DNA from: Verrucomicrobiaceae bacterium UBA1938
Lineage (GTDB): Bacteria > Verrucomicrobiota > Verrucomicrobiia > Verrucomicrobiales > Verrucomicrobiaceae
DNA: 64,000 nt
Direction of reading: 5' to 3'
NCBI GenBank assembly: GCA_002336895.1
Contig: DDFC01000042.1
Location: 62,001-126,000, forward strand
Part shown: one piece after another, positions 43,168-51,715 of the stretch
Layout: every line of letters begins with the position of its first letter
Numbering within the stretch: position 1 is the first letter of the stretch
Program-made: the position numbers and the translations under genes
The notes under the pieces: generated by a model
Databases searched by the model: none
What the model was told of the DNA's origin: nothing
What the model saw: only the letters and a program-made list of their open reading frames with translations

Positions 43168-43803
43168 ATGCCCAAAGCCAACCTTTCCAAAGACGAAGTC
43201 AAAGCCATGCTCATTCTCGCCTGCGAGCGCGTCATCGCGGCGGAGCCAATGCTCTCCCAGGCGGACCGGGATCTCGGAGACGGGGACCATGGCATGGGCA
43301 TGGAGCGCGGCATGCGCGCGGCCAAGGACAAGCTGGAGGCTGCCGAGCCGGAGAGCATCGAGAAAGCCTTCTCCAGTGTGGGCATGGCCATGATGAGCAG
43401 CATGGGCGGCGCGAGCGGTGCGATCTTTGGCACCTTCTTCCGCAATGGCGGAAAAGCCCTGGCTGGCAAAGAAACCTTTGATGCCGCCGGTCTGGCTGCC
43501 TTCCTTCAGGCAGGTCTGGACGGTGTGAAGCAGCGCGGTGGCGCCGCCGTGGGAGACAAGACCTGCGTGGATGCCATGGAGCCTGCTGCCGTTAAAGGTG
43601 CCGAAGTGGCTGCGCAGTCTCTGCCGGAAGCCATGACCGCTGTGGCCGCTGCCGCCGAGGCGGGCAAGGAGGCCAGCAAAGCCATGGTGGCCAAGTTTGG
43701 CCGTGCCAAGACTCTCGGAGAGGCCTGCATCGGCTTCCCAGACGCAGGTGCCTGCTCCGTGGTGGTGATCCTCACCGCCTTCCGCGATTTCATCGTGGCG
43801 TGA
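43168..43803 (+). CDS. dhaL: Dihydroxyacetone kinase subunit DhaL
   Basis: A 211-residue nucleotide-binding subunit of the Dha kinase. ADRDLGDGDHGMGM contains the aspartates that bind two Mg2+ ions, MGGASGAIFGTFF is the phosphate loop, and GDKTCVDAMEPA is the third conserved region. It works with the DhaK protein encoded at 40921-41934. The gene starts 77 bp after the HNH gene, with no obvious promoter of its own, so the inserted genes may still be part of a single transcript. Confidence 0.93.
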   Translation: MPKANLSKDEVKAMLILACERVIAAEPMLSQADRDLGDGDHGMGMERGMRAAKDKLEAAEPESIEKAFSSVGMAMMSSMGGASGAIFGTFFRNGGKALAGKETFDAAGLAAFLQAGLDGVKQRGGAAVGDKTCVDAMEPAAVKGAEVAAQSLPEAMTAVAAAAEAGKEASKAMVAKFGRAKTLGEACIGFPDAGACSVVVILTAFRDFIVA

Positions 43804-43964
43804 TCACCTTCGCTGAGAAGGTGTTTGCAGCATGCTGACTTCAGTCAAGCATGCAGCGTTTCGACGCTGCTGAGCAATGATGCGCCCAAAGTACGTGCTT
43901 ATTCAACGTCACCATTTGGGCTTCCATCGAATGCATCGAGGCAGTTCACGGGGCTTTGTTTCCG

Positions 43965-44138
43965 CCCCTCACCCGGCCTCTCCCCGAAGGATGCCCAGAA
44001 CTGCGAAGTCTTCGACGGGGAGAGGGGTAACGCGTTGCGGCTCCGATTTCGTTCCAGTGCGCCTTGGCATGCTTCTCCTCTCCCCGCCGAGGATACGATA
44101 GTTCCCAGGACACTACGGGGGGAGTCCGGGTGAGGGGG
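43965..44138. repeat. 170-bp palindromic element with CCCCTCACCCGG ends
   Basis: The left end CCCCTCACCCGGCCTCTCCCCG and the right end CCGGGTGAGGGG (44126-44137) form terminal inverted repeats; inside, CGGGGAGAGG pairs with CCTCTCCCCG (about 44018-44084). The whole can fold as a long hairpin. Sequences of this type are often scattered as non-autonomous elements in bacterial genomes. It fills much of the gene-free gap 43804-44272, which holds nothing else recognisable. Confidence 0.6.
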
Positions 44139-44272
44139 CAGGCGAAACCGCCGAATTCGGAATCCCCGACACATGGCCGGAAGGCAGATCGGCAATGGTG
44201 CCATCAACAAGTGTTCGCGGGACGGCCCGAGCGGTTGCTTCTGTGTGCAACCCTCAAATAAGCCTTTTAAGT

Positions 44273-45808
44273 TCACCGTGGCCTGATCACCGGCTTCTGC
44301 CAGTCGCGCCAGAAGGCCTCCGTTTGATAGGGGTCGGGATTGATCTCGATGACCATGGGCATGGGCAGCAGGTCCTCCAGGTCGGCGGGATCTTCGGTCT
44401 GCAGGTATTCCAGGCCCCAGAGTTGGGCCCAGGGCTCAAAGCTCAGCTCGTGGCGGTTTTCGATCACGCTGCGGGCGGCGTCCGGCAGGGCGCGCAGGCT
44501 GGCAACGCGGGAGAAGATTTTGCCGCCGCCATTGTTGACCACGACGATGCGCAGGCGCGGGTGCTCCAGTTGCTGGATGATCCACGGCGCGGCGAGATCG
44601 TAGAGCGCGCTGAGGTCTCCCAGGATGAGCCAGCATTCGCCATCATGCACGGCGCTGGCACCGAGGAAGGTGGAGACGATGCCGTCGATGCCATTGGTGC
44701 CGCGATTGGCGAAGAATTCCACACCGGGCTTGTTCACGGACTGAAGTGCCAGATTGAACTCGCGGATGGGCATGCTGTTGCCCACAAAGACGCGGGAGCC
44801 TGCCGGGATGGCCTTGGCAAGGTGGAGCATCCAGCCGGGCTCGGAGGCGGGGAAGCGTGTCAGCTCCGGCTCAAAGCGCAGGATGCTGCAGGGCTGCTCC
44901 AGGCGCGTGGCCTCGGTGCTGCGTATGTTTTCCCAGGCCAGCGTCTCCACATTCTCGGTGCGGGCCAGGCCGCTGAAGCCGGTGCGGGTGATGTTGGTGA
45001 CTTTGACCTTGGCCTCCTTGTCCAGATCCCGCCACCAGCGCCAGGAGGGCACTGCGCCGATGCGCAGCACGTGGGCGGGGCGTGCGGACTGCAGGGCGCG
45101 CTCGCCACCTGGGATGAGCAGCGGCTGCAGTTCGGGAAAAGCGTGCAGATTGGCGGTGGCCTCGGCCACGATGGGCGCACCCAGCCGTGCCAGCAGCGGA
45201 GCAGCCTGCGCGGCGTCTTCTGGGTGCATGCCAGAGGCGAGCACGAGATCGCACTGCACGGGGCCGATGGGACCTTCTTCTGAAGGAGCGGGCGGTGGTG
45301 CGGCGGCGAAGTCCACGCCGGGGATGTTGGTCTCCAGCGGCTCGTCCAGACACACGTTCAGGTGCATGGGGCCGTCTGAGCAGTGGCCTTCGTGAGATTC
45401 GTCCGTGGCATCCCAGTCTCCCACCATGGTGGCATACACGCCGAAGAGGCCGTGCTGCTCGATGGTCTGCGGCGCGCCGCTGCCGCGGTAGCTTTTCGGG
45501 CGGTCGGCGGTGACAAGGATGAGTGGCAGGTTCTGGTAGTGCGCCTCCACCACGGCGGGCAGCAGCTCTGCGGCAGCGGTGCCGGAGGTGGTGACCACGG
45601 CCACGGGCTGGCGGTCTGCCATGATGCGGCCCAGGGCAAAGAAAGCGGCGCTGCGCTCCTCAAAGAAGTTCCAGATCTGGATGCCGCTGCAGTTCAGCAG
45701 GGCGGCCACGAGGGGGGCATTCCGTGCGCCTGCGGCCACGCACACCTCCCGTACTCCCAGGTAGGCCAGTGTGTGGAGGGTCTGATGGATGAGCTGCGTC
45801 TGCGTCAT
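44273..45808 (-). CDS. menD: MenD, 2-succinyl-5-enolpyruvyl-6-hydroxy-3-cyclohexene-1-carboxylate synthase
   Basis: A 511-residue thiamine-diphosphate enzyme that adds 2-oxoglutarate-derived succinyl semialdehyde to isochorismate in menaquinone synthesis. VCVAAGARNAPLVAAL and VVTTSGTAAAELLPAVVEAHYQNLPLILVTADRP are the PYR-domain landmarks; NRGTNGIDGIVSTFLG and GDLSALYD (Mg2+/ThDP motif) belong to the C-terminal domain. ATG at 45808 overlaps the menF stop codon by 4 bp (ATGA), fixing the start. It is a little shorter than E. coli MenD (556 residues). Other men genes are not in the window. Confidence 0.92.
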   Translation of the reverse strand: MTQTQLIHQTLHTLAYLGVREVCVAAGARNAPLVAALLNCSGIQIWNFFEERSAAFFALGRIMADRQPVAVVTTSGTAAAELLPAVVEAHYQNLPLILVTADRPKSYRGSGAPQTIEQHGLFGVYATMVGDWDATDESHEGHCSDGPMHLNVCLDEPLETNIPGVDFAAAPPPAPSEEGPIGPVQCDLVLASGMHPEDAAQAAPLLARLGAPIVAEATANLHAFPELQPLLIPGGERALQSARPAHVLRIGAVPSWRWWRDLDKEAKVKVTNITRTGFSGLARTENVETLAWENIRSTEATRLEQPCSILRFEPELTRFPASEPGWMLHLAKAIPAGSRVFVGNSMPIREFNLALQSVNKPGVEFFANRGTNGIDGIVSTFLGASAVHDGECWLILGDLSALYDLAAPWIIQQLEHPRLRIVVVNNGGGKIFSRVASLRALPDAARSVIENRHELSFEPWAQLWGLEYLQTEDPADLEDLLPMPMVIEINPDPYQTEAFWRDWQKPVIRPR

Positions 45809-46824
45809 GATTGAAGAGCCAGCAGTCGCAGCACGGCTTCGCGTTTCAGGCGCAGCTCGCGCCATTCGTGGTCAAAGGCGCTGCCACCCACGATGCCGCA
45901 GCCGGAGGGCAGGCGCACCTCGTCGCCTTTCCAGCACAGGCCACGGATGGACACCACGATGTGGGTGGTGCCGCCCGCCTCGGCAAAGCCGAAGGGCGCG
46001 CCGAAGAAGCCGGGCACCTGAAGCTGCTGGCGGTACTCGCGCAGCTTTTCCAGAGACTCCTTGTCCCGTGGCAGGCAGCCGACGGCCGGGGTGGGGTGCA
46101 GCAGGGGCACCAGCTGCGCGGGGTCGGCGGCGGCGGAGAGCTGCACGCTGAGCTTTGACTGAAAGTGCACCAGACCGGCGGTCTCGCACAGCGTGCGCTC
46201 GGCACGGGAGACGGCACCCAGCGCCTGAAGCTGCTGCGTGAGGTAGCGCACCACGATCTCGTGCTCCTCGATCTCCTTCACATCCGTGAGAAAGGCCTCC
46301 TGGTTTCCCGGCTTGGCGGTGCCTGCCAGCGCCATGGTTTCCAGCGTGCGATCCTTCACGGTGAAGAGCAGCTCCGGCGTGGCACCGAGGAAGCCGCCGC
46401 TCTCCTGCACATGGGCATAGCCCCACATGTTGGCAGGGGCCTGCATCACGGCCTGGAGCAGCCGGCGCGGGTCTCCGGCGGTCAGGGTGCCGGACTCCGT
46501 GAGCACGGGTACCATCTTTTCCAGACGCTTGGCCAGCACCTCGCGGCGGATGCGACGAAAGGCCATCTTAAACCACTCTGTGGCCGGTTTTTCCCAGTGA
46601 ATCTGGGGCTGCTGGGAGCCATTGAGGTGAATGATCTGCGCCAGGCTGGCGGGGCTGATCTCATGCAGGCGTGCGGGCACCTTCCAGGGGGCGGGGTCTT
46701 TGAGATCGAAGTCATTGATATAGAAGGCTCCTCCCGCCGCCGGCACAGCTGCCAGCGCGGTGAAGGGGCCTTCTCCCAGCCATGCCCGCCCATCGGGCAG
46801 CCTGAACAATGCGAATTCCATCAT
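45805..46824 (-). CDS. menF: Isochorismate synthase
   Basis: A 339-residue chorismate-binding enzyme that turns chorismate into isochorismate, the first step of the classical menaquinone route. Motifs: GGFLGATPELLF, MALAGTAKPG, TDVKEIEEHEIVV with the catalytic acidic residues, and HPTPAVGCLPRDKE followed by GFFGAPFGF. The N-terminal part is shorter than in E. coli MenF. ATG at 46824 (or 46821) is used; a longer frame to 46866 adds unlikely residues. It forms a tight operon with menD. The gene is divergent from the SIS-domain gene across 101 bp. Confidence 0.9.
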   Translation of the reverse strand: MMEFALFRLPDGRAWLGEGPFTALAAVPAAGGAFYINDFDLKDPAPWKVPARLHEISPASLAQIIHLNGSQQPQIHWEKPATEWFKMAFRRIRREVLAKRLEKMVPVLTESGTLTAGDPRRLLQAVMQAPANMWGYAHVQESGGFLGATPELLFTVKDRTLETMALAGTAKPGNQEAFLTDVKEIEEHEIVVRYLTQQLQALGAVSRAERTLCETAGLVHFQSKLSVQLSAAADPAQLVPLLHPTPAVGCLPRDKESLEKLREYRQQLQVPGFFGAPFGFAEAGGTTHIVVSIRGLCWKGDEVRLPSGCGIVGGSAFDHEWRELRLKREAVLRLLALQS

Positions 46825-46925
46825 GCGAGTTTGCATGCATAGTGAAACGCACCGCGCAGCGTGCAAGATGGGAAACTGACACTTGTGAACATCCTTCCAG
46901 CGGCGACAGTCGAATTCTTTAGTGC

Positions 46926-48455
46926 ATGAATGCTGCCGATGAGTTTCTCAAGGTTGCAACCGACTACCAGCTCGGGGCGTTGGACACGGAATCTCAGCAC
47001 CCTTTCACCACCTCGCTCTCCCAGATGGCGCGTGCGGATGTGGGGGAGGCGGTGAAGCTGATGCATCAGGTGGATGTGCATGCCCTGCGGCAGTTTGCCG
47101 CCAAGTCCACCGCGCTGGCCGATCTGGCGCGGGCCGTCGCCGCCACCTTTGCTGCGGGGCGGCGTGTCTTTCTCTGCGGCTGCGGCGCCACCGGGCGGCT
47201 GTCTCTTAGCATCGAGATCTTCTGCCGCATGGGCGTGCTGCCCGTGCCGGATGCGGAGCGCGTGGTGGCCTTCATGGCGGGTGGAGACCTGGCGCTGATC
47301 AAGGCCATCGAGAACTTTGAAGACCACCCCGAATACGGTGCACGTCAGCTCGTGGAGCTGGGGTTTCAAGACGGGGATCTGCTCATCGCCACCACCGAGG
47401 GCGGGGAGACGCCCTTCGTCATCGGGGCCACGGAGCGTGCGGCGGAGATCTCTCACAACCACCCCTGGTTTCTCTACTGCAATCCAGACGAGCAGCTCAT
47501 CGCCGCTGCGGCGCGGTCCCGGCGTGTGATTGAAAATCCGGCCATTCACAAGCTGAACCTCGCCGTGGGTGCCATGGCTGTCTCAGGCAGCACGCGTCTG
47601 CAGGCCAGCACGGTGCTCATGGCGGCCATCGGCTTTGCCTTCATGCACCAGCATGACCCCGAAAATGCGCCCAAGGAGGTGCTGCAGCTGCTGCGCCATG
47701 TGGTGCACTGCGACGGCCAGTTTCTCGTGCCTTTCATCGAGCACGAGGCCGCAGTGTATGAGCGCGGTGCGTTTGTGTTTTACGTGAGCAGGCGCTTTGG
47801 CATCACCGTCGTCACAGACACCACCGAGCGCGCGCCCACCTTCAGTCTGGTGCCGTTTGAAAAGCAGGATGATCCCTCCGCACCCGCTTCGTGGAGCCAC
47901 TTTCTCATGCCTGAGCAGCCGGGCGCTCATGCGGCCTGGCTGGCGCTGCTGCACCGGGAGCCGCGCACGCTGGAATGGCCGGACGTACGCCATGTGGCCG
48001 GGGCCGAGGTGCTGGCATCTTACGACTTCTCGGCACAGCTGGCGCCGCGCCGCAAGATCCGTACGCATGACGCCGAGCACCTGCAGTTTCACATTGATGG
48101 CGGGGCAGGGGAGATGGTGTGGGAGTTTGATGGTCTCGTGCACCACGTGGACCTGACCGGTGTGCATGAGTTTCACGCGCATCTGCTGCTGAAGATGCTG
48201 ATCAACATCCACTCCACGCTGGTGATGGGCCGCCTGGGCCGCTACCTGGACAACCTCATGACCTACGTGAAGCCGAGCAACAACAAGCTCATCGACCGCG
48301 CCGTGCGCTACGTGCGCCTGCTGGCACGCCGCCGCACCAGCGTGCTGCCGGACTACGAAGAGGTGACGCGCCTGCTGTTTGACGAGCGCGAAAAGCTGCA
48401 GCCCGGAGAGCCGATTGTCCTGAAGACTCTGGCGGCGCTGGGCGTGAAGGTGTGA
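46926..48455 (+). CDS. SIS-domain protein related to MurNAc-6-phosphate etherase and glucokinase regulatory protein
   Basis: A 509-residue protein. The first half (about 60-230) is a SIS domain resembling MurQ: RRVFLCGCGATGRLSLSIE (E97 aligns with the catalytic glutamate), AGGDLALIKAIENFEDHPEYG and ATTEGGETPFVIGAT. MurQ proteins are about 300 residues; this protein carries a second half of about 250 residues that looks like a second, degenerate SIS-like unit, the layout of eukaryotic GKRP. It may act on or sense a sugar phosphate. The GATGR loop differs from the GAGTSGR loop of MurQ, so etherase activity is uncertain. No kinase or muropeptide gene is adjacent. Confidence 0.75.
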   Translation: MNAADEFLKVATDYQLGALDTESQHPFTTSLSQMARADVGEAVKLMHQVDVHALRQFAAKSTALADLARAVAATFAAGRRVFLCGCGATGRLSLSIEIFCRMGVLPVPDAERVVAFMAGGDLALIKAIENFEDHPEYGARQLVELGFQDGDLLIATTEGGETPFVIGATERAAEISHNHPWFLYCNPDEQLIAAAARSRRVIENPAIHKLNLAVGAMAVSGSTRLQASTVLMAAIGFAFMHQHDPENAPKEVLQLLRHVVHCDGQFLVPFIEHEAAVYERGAFVFYVSRRFGITVVTDTTERAPTFSLVPFEKQDDPSAPASWSHFLMPEQPGAHAAWLALLHREPRTLEWPDVRHVAGAEVLASYDFSAQLAPRRKIRTHDAEHLQFHIDGGAGEMVWEFDGLVHHVDLTGVHEFHAHLLLKMLINIHSTLVMGRLGRYLDNLMTYVKPSNNKLIDRAVRYVRLLARRRTSVLPDYEEVTRLLFDEREKLQPGEPIVLKTLAALGVKV

Positions 48456-48551
48456 AGGATGGGCAAGATGACTCTCTTCAGGCTGATTTTGCATTCAACG
48501 ACTGAAGTGCGATTAACTTCCGCTCGGTCGTCAGCCGTTTCGTTGTTGAGG

Positions 48552-49037
48552 TCATGCAGAGCCTGGAGATGAACTGGCTGAAGGCTTCCGTTCAACAAGC
48601 CGCCGGCATGTGTCGCAATAAGCAAGTTTTTGCCGAGGCTGGACATCAATTGGATCGGCGCAACCTGAGCACTGTAGGAGTTCCGGCATCAGTTCGTATG
48701 CAGCAAGGGGCGGTGGATCAAATGTAGTCTGTGACCATATCCCCGCACGGGCATCCGCTGAAACTCCGAACGCTGAATCCAACCAACTGCGGCCACACGA
48801 TTCACATAAGCCGCCATAGATTGGAATCTCGGCGCTCTCCAATCTTTGGGACGCCAGTTTCGCTGCCGGAATCCGGCAGTCGTCGTCGGTGCGTTGATCG
48901 ACCGGTGAAACGTGCCCCTGTTTCCAGACAAACAATGCACGGCCGTTCCATGGCTTTCCCTGCCATCCCGTCATGTGAGATCCGCAGAAGGGACACTCGA
49001 TGGGCGGCATCGGGATAAAGTAATCAAACATGCCCAT
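48552..49037 (-). CDS. Hypothetical protein with four CxxC knuckles
   Basis: A 161-residue protein not recognised by family. Four zinc-knuckle pairs are visible: CPFCGSH (about 15-18), CESCGRSW, CSGCADPI and CDTCRRL near the end, enough for two zinc ribbons. The middle is hydrophilic. GC is lower (about 52 %) than in flanking genes. It is convergent with the SIS gene and divergent from the HicB-like gene. An ATG two codons inside (MFDY) is an alternative start. Confidence 0.6.
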   Translation of the reverse strand: MGMFDYFIPMPPIECPFCGSHMTGWQGKPWNGRALFVWKQGHVSPVDQRTDDDCRIPAAKLASQRLESAEIPIYGGLCESCGRSWLDSAFGVSADARAGIWSQTTFDPPPLAAYELMPELLQCSGCADPIDVQPRQKLAYCDTCRRLVERKPSASSSPGSA

Positions 49038-49110
49038 GACCGGTGATGCTAAAAATTAGGATGAATATTAAAGTTCAGCAACTGGGAGCGCAAGTAGCTA
49101 TGATCGAGTG

Positions 49111-49335
49111 ATGAAAGCAGACTACCACATCAACCTCTTTTTCAGCGCTGAAGACGGCGGCTACATTGCTGATGTGCCTGATTTGAAGTCGTGTGCCGCC
49201 TTCGGGACCACTCCCGAGACCGCTCTAAAAGAGGTGCTTGTTGCCAAGGCGGCCTGGCGGGCTGCGGCCAGGAAGCACAAAAAGCCTGTGCCTAAGCCCC
49301 GCTATCGTCCGGCGATCTATGCTCTGGGGTCTTGA
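49111..49335 (+). CDS. Solitary HicB-like antitoxin domain protein
   Basis: A 74-residue protein with the HicB fold: YHINLFFSAEDGGYIADVPDLKSCAAFGTTPETALKEVLVAKAAWRAAARK, the partial RNase H-like fold of HicB antitoxins. HicB usually neutralises the mRNA-cleaving toxin HicA encoded next door; no HicA-like frame was found on either side. Without a C-terminal DNA-binding domain it may be an orphan regulator. ATG at 49111 is preferred to the GTG at 49108. Confidence 0.75.
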   Translation: MKADYHINLFFSAEDGGYIADVPDLKSCAAFGTTPETALKEVLVAKAAWRAAARKHKKPVPKPRYRPAIYALGS

Positions 49336-49372
49336 TGAAACATCCGCCCTGCCGTCATCGTAAGCTCGGTTG

Positions 49373-50824
49373 ATGCTTCCTCCCTCAGACAGCCAGCTCC
49401 GCGACATCACCCGCCGCCATTTCTTCAGCCAGTGTGGCATGGGGATCGGTTCGGTGGCGCTGGCTTCGATGATGGCGGAGCGCGGGCTGCATGCGGCCAG
49501 TGCTGCTGCAGCGGCGGGGCCGGGTGTGATGAAGAAGGGGGATGTGAAGCCGCGTGCGAAGAATGTGATCTATCTCTTCATGGCGGGCGGGCCATCGCAG
49601 CTGGAGCTGTTTGATTACAAGCCGAAGCTCGTGGAGCTGAACGGTCAGCCCATCCCGCAGAGCTATGTGGAGGGGAAGCGGTTTGCCTTCATGGGCACCA
49701 GCAATGGCTTCAAGCTCCTGGGCACGCGGCGCAGCTTTCAGCAGCACGGCCAGAGCGGCGCGTGGGTGAGCGACATGATGCCCTACATGCAGGGGGTGGT
49801 GGATGAACTGAGCATCGTGACCACCTGCAAGACGGAGCTTTTTAATCACGCCCCGGCCAAGCTTTTCATGAACACCGGCAGCGGCCAGTTTGGCAGGCCG
49901 TCGATGGGCGCGTGGGTGACGTATGGCATCGGCAGCGAGTCGAGCGATCTGCCCGGCTTTGTGGTGCTGCAGAGCGGTCCGCGTGGTCCACGTGGCGGCT
50001 CGGTGCTGTGGGGCAGCGGCTTTCTGCCCACCACCTACCAGGGCGTGCCGCTGCGGGGCACCGGAGAGCCCATCCTGAATCTCTCCACACCGACGGAATA
50101 CAGCGCCGCCAGCCAGCGCCGTGTCATCGACACCGCACGCGAGCTGAACCTGGCACGGCTGGTGGAAACCGGTGACGAGGAGATCCAGACACGCATCAAT
50201 GCCTACGAGATGGCCTGGCGCATGCAGAGCAGCGCGCCGGAGCTGATCGACCTCAAAGGTGAATCCAAGGCCACGCTGGATCTCTATGGTGTGGACCCCA
50301 CGCAGCCCTCCTTTGCGCGCAACTGCCTCCTCGCCCGCCGACTGGTGGAGCGCGGCACCCGCTTTGTGCAGCTCTACCACACGAGCTGGGACAACCACGG
50401 CGGCAAAGGCGAGACGCTGGAGGATGATTTCCCCAAGGTGGTCAAAGATGTGGATCAGGCCTGCGCGGCGCTGATCCGCGACCTCAAATCACGCGGTCTG
50501 CTGGAGGAGACGCTCGTCATCTGGGGCGGCGAATTTGGCCGCACACCCATGGGCGAGAATCGTGACAAGACGGGGCGCAATCACCACATCGACGCCTTCA
50601 CCATGTGGTTTGCCGGTGGCGGCATCAAGGCCGGGCAGACCTACGGCAAGACCGATGAGCTGGGCTTTGGCGTGGCTGAAAATCCGGCGCATGTGCATGA
50701 TCTGCACGCCACCATTCTGCATCTGCTCGGGCTGGAGCATGAGAAGCTGACCTTCAAATTCCAGGGCCGCGACTTCCGCCTGACAGATGTGCATGGCAGG
50801 CTGCTGCACGGTCTGCTGGCGTGA
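49373..50824 (+). CDS. Stand-alone DUF1501 protein, Tat-exported
   Basis: A 483-residue relative of the DUF1501 protein at 16702-18003. It has a twin-arginine N-terminus (ITRRHFFSQCGMGIGSVAL), VIYLFMAGGPSQLELFDYKP, FARNCLLARRLVERGTRFVQLYH, SWDNHGG and WGGEFGRTPMGENRDKTGRNHH. The DUF1549 partner that normally precedes such genes is absent here; the upstream neighbour is the HicB-like gene. The ATG at 49373 follows a TTG in frame. Substrate unknown. Confidence 0.9.
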   Translation: MLPPSDSQLRDITRRHFFSQCGMGIGSVALASMMAERGLHAASAAAAAGPGVMKKGDVKPRAKNVIYLFMAGGPSQLELFDYKPKLVELNGQPIPQSYVEGKRFAFMGTSNGFKLLGTRRSFQQHGQSGAWVSDMMPYMQGVVDELSIVTTCKTELFNHAPAKLFMNTGSGQFGRPSMGAWVTYGIGSESSDLPGFVVLQSGPRGPRGGSVLWGSGFLPTTYQGVPLRGTGEPILNLSTPTEYSAASQRRVIDTARELNLARLVETGDEEIQTRINAYEMAWRMQSSAPELIDLKGESKATLDLYGVDPTQPSFARNCLLARRLVERGTRFVQLYHTSWDNHGGKGETLEDDFPKVVKDVDQACAALIRDLKSRGLLEETLVIWGGEFGRTPMGENRDKTGRNHHIDAFTMWFAGGGIKAGQTYGKTDELGFGVAENPAHVHDLHATILHLLGLEHEKLTFKFQGRDFRLTDVHGRLLHGLLA

Positions 50825-50837
50825 GGCATTTTGCCGC

Positions 50838-51542
50838 CTACTCCACCAGATAGAGAATGCGCCCGCAGCTTTCGCATTGGGTGATCTTCTCGGACTGCTT
50901 GAGGGACTGGATGACGCCCATGACCACTTTCATGTGGCAGCCGCCGCACATGGCGTTTTCCATGGGGACGATGGCGGCGTCTCCCTTCTTGGTGAAGATG
51001 CGGGTGTAGAGGTCCAGCGTGTCGGGATCGATGGGGGCGGCGAGCGTGCTGCGCTCGGCGTTGAGGTCGGTCAGGCGGCGGTTCACACCGGCACCGCGCT
51101 CCTCCAGCGCTTTGAGTTCTTCGTTCACGCGCTTCTGCGTTTCCGCCAGCTTGGCCTGGGCGTCCTTGAGCTTGAGCTTGGCGGCATCCAGGGCCTCCAT
51201 CTGCTCCAGCTCGCCGTCTTCCAGCTTGGTCACATCGTCCTGGTAGCGTTTGATTTCATGACCCAGGGCGGCGAATTCGTCGTTCTTGCGCGTTTCAAAC
51301 TGCTGGTCCTGCATGCGCTTGATGCTGTTCTGGCGCGTCTGCACATCGAGCTGGATGTTTTTGATCTTCACCTCGACCTCCTTCATCGCCTGATTGGCCG
51401 CATCCACCGCCGCCTGATCTCCTGCGAGCTGCATCTTGGCCCGGTTCTGCTGGTTGGGGATGTCCTTGAGGTCTTTCTGCAGGGCGCGAATGCGCTGGTC
51501 CCGTTCCTGGAGCTGGATGAGTTTCGTGATGTCTTGAAGCAT
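50838..51542 (-). CDS. Coiled-coil protein with C-terminal C4 zinc ribbon
   Basis: A 234-residue protein. Residues 1-170 form a long antiparallel coiled coil of heptads (LQERDQRIRALQKDLKDIP through EELKALEERGAGVNRRL); the end carries a four-cysteine zinc ribbon, CGGC...CESCGR. This is the CT398/C4-type zinc ribbon (DUF164) family known from Chlamydia and other PVC bacteria and linked to flagellar or secretion factors in some species. ATG at 51542 is chosen since MLQDITKLIQLQ is the typical beginning. It is divergent from the sugar nucleotidyltransferase gene. Confidence 0.88.
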   Translation of the reverse strand: MLQDITKLIQLQERDQRIRALQKDLKDIPNQQNRAKMQLAGDQAAVDAANQAMKEVEVKIKNIQLDVQTRQNSIKRMQDQQFETRKNDEFAALGHEIKRYQDDVTKLEDGELEQMEALDAAKLKLKDAQAKLAETQKRVNEELKALEERGAGVNRRLTDLNAERSTLAAPIDPDTLDLYTRIFTKKGDAAIVPMENAMCGGCHMKVVMGVIQSLKQSEKITQCESCGRILYLVE

Positions 51543-51715
51543 GTGTAGGGGATGTAAGCCGAAACGCGGAAAAAGCACAAGTGCTCTGTTTTTGGGTTCT
51601 GTGTTCCCGATTTGCCATCAGCAGGAAACCGAGAGCCGGATACTTCTTCAACCTTGACCAGCCCGCCGCCCGGCGAAAAGGTACGCCTTTCCACCTATTT
51701 CCTTCTTTTTCATTG

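Noticed and set aside
40816..43803. Complete Pycsar system made by the PycTM-like and cNMP-binding genes
   Set aside because: No cyclase gene lies in the window, and the cNMP protein is placed in a dha gene string, so only an orphan effector can be claimed.
49038..49372. HicA toxin next to the HicB-like gene
   Set aside because: No short open frame with the HicA dsRBD-like pattern was found on either side.
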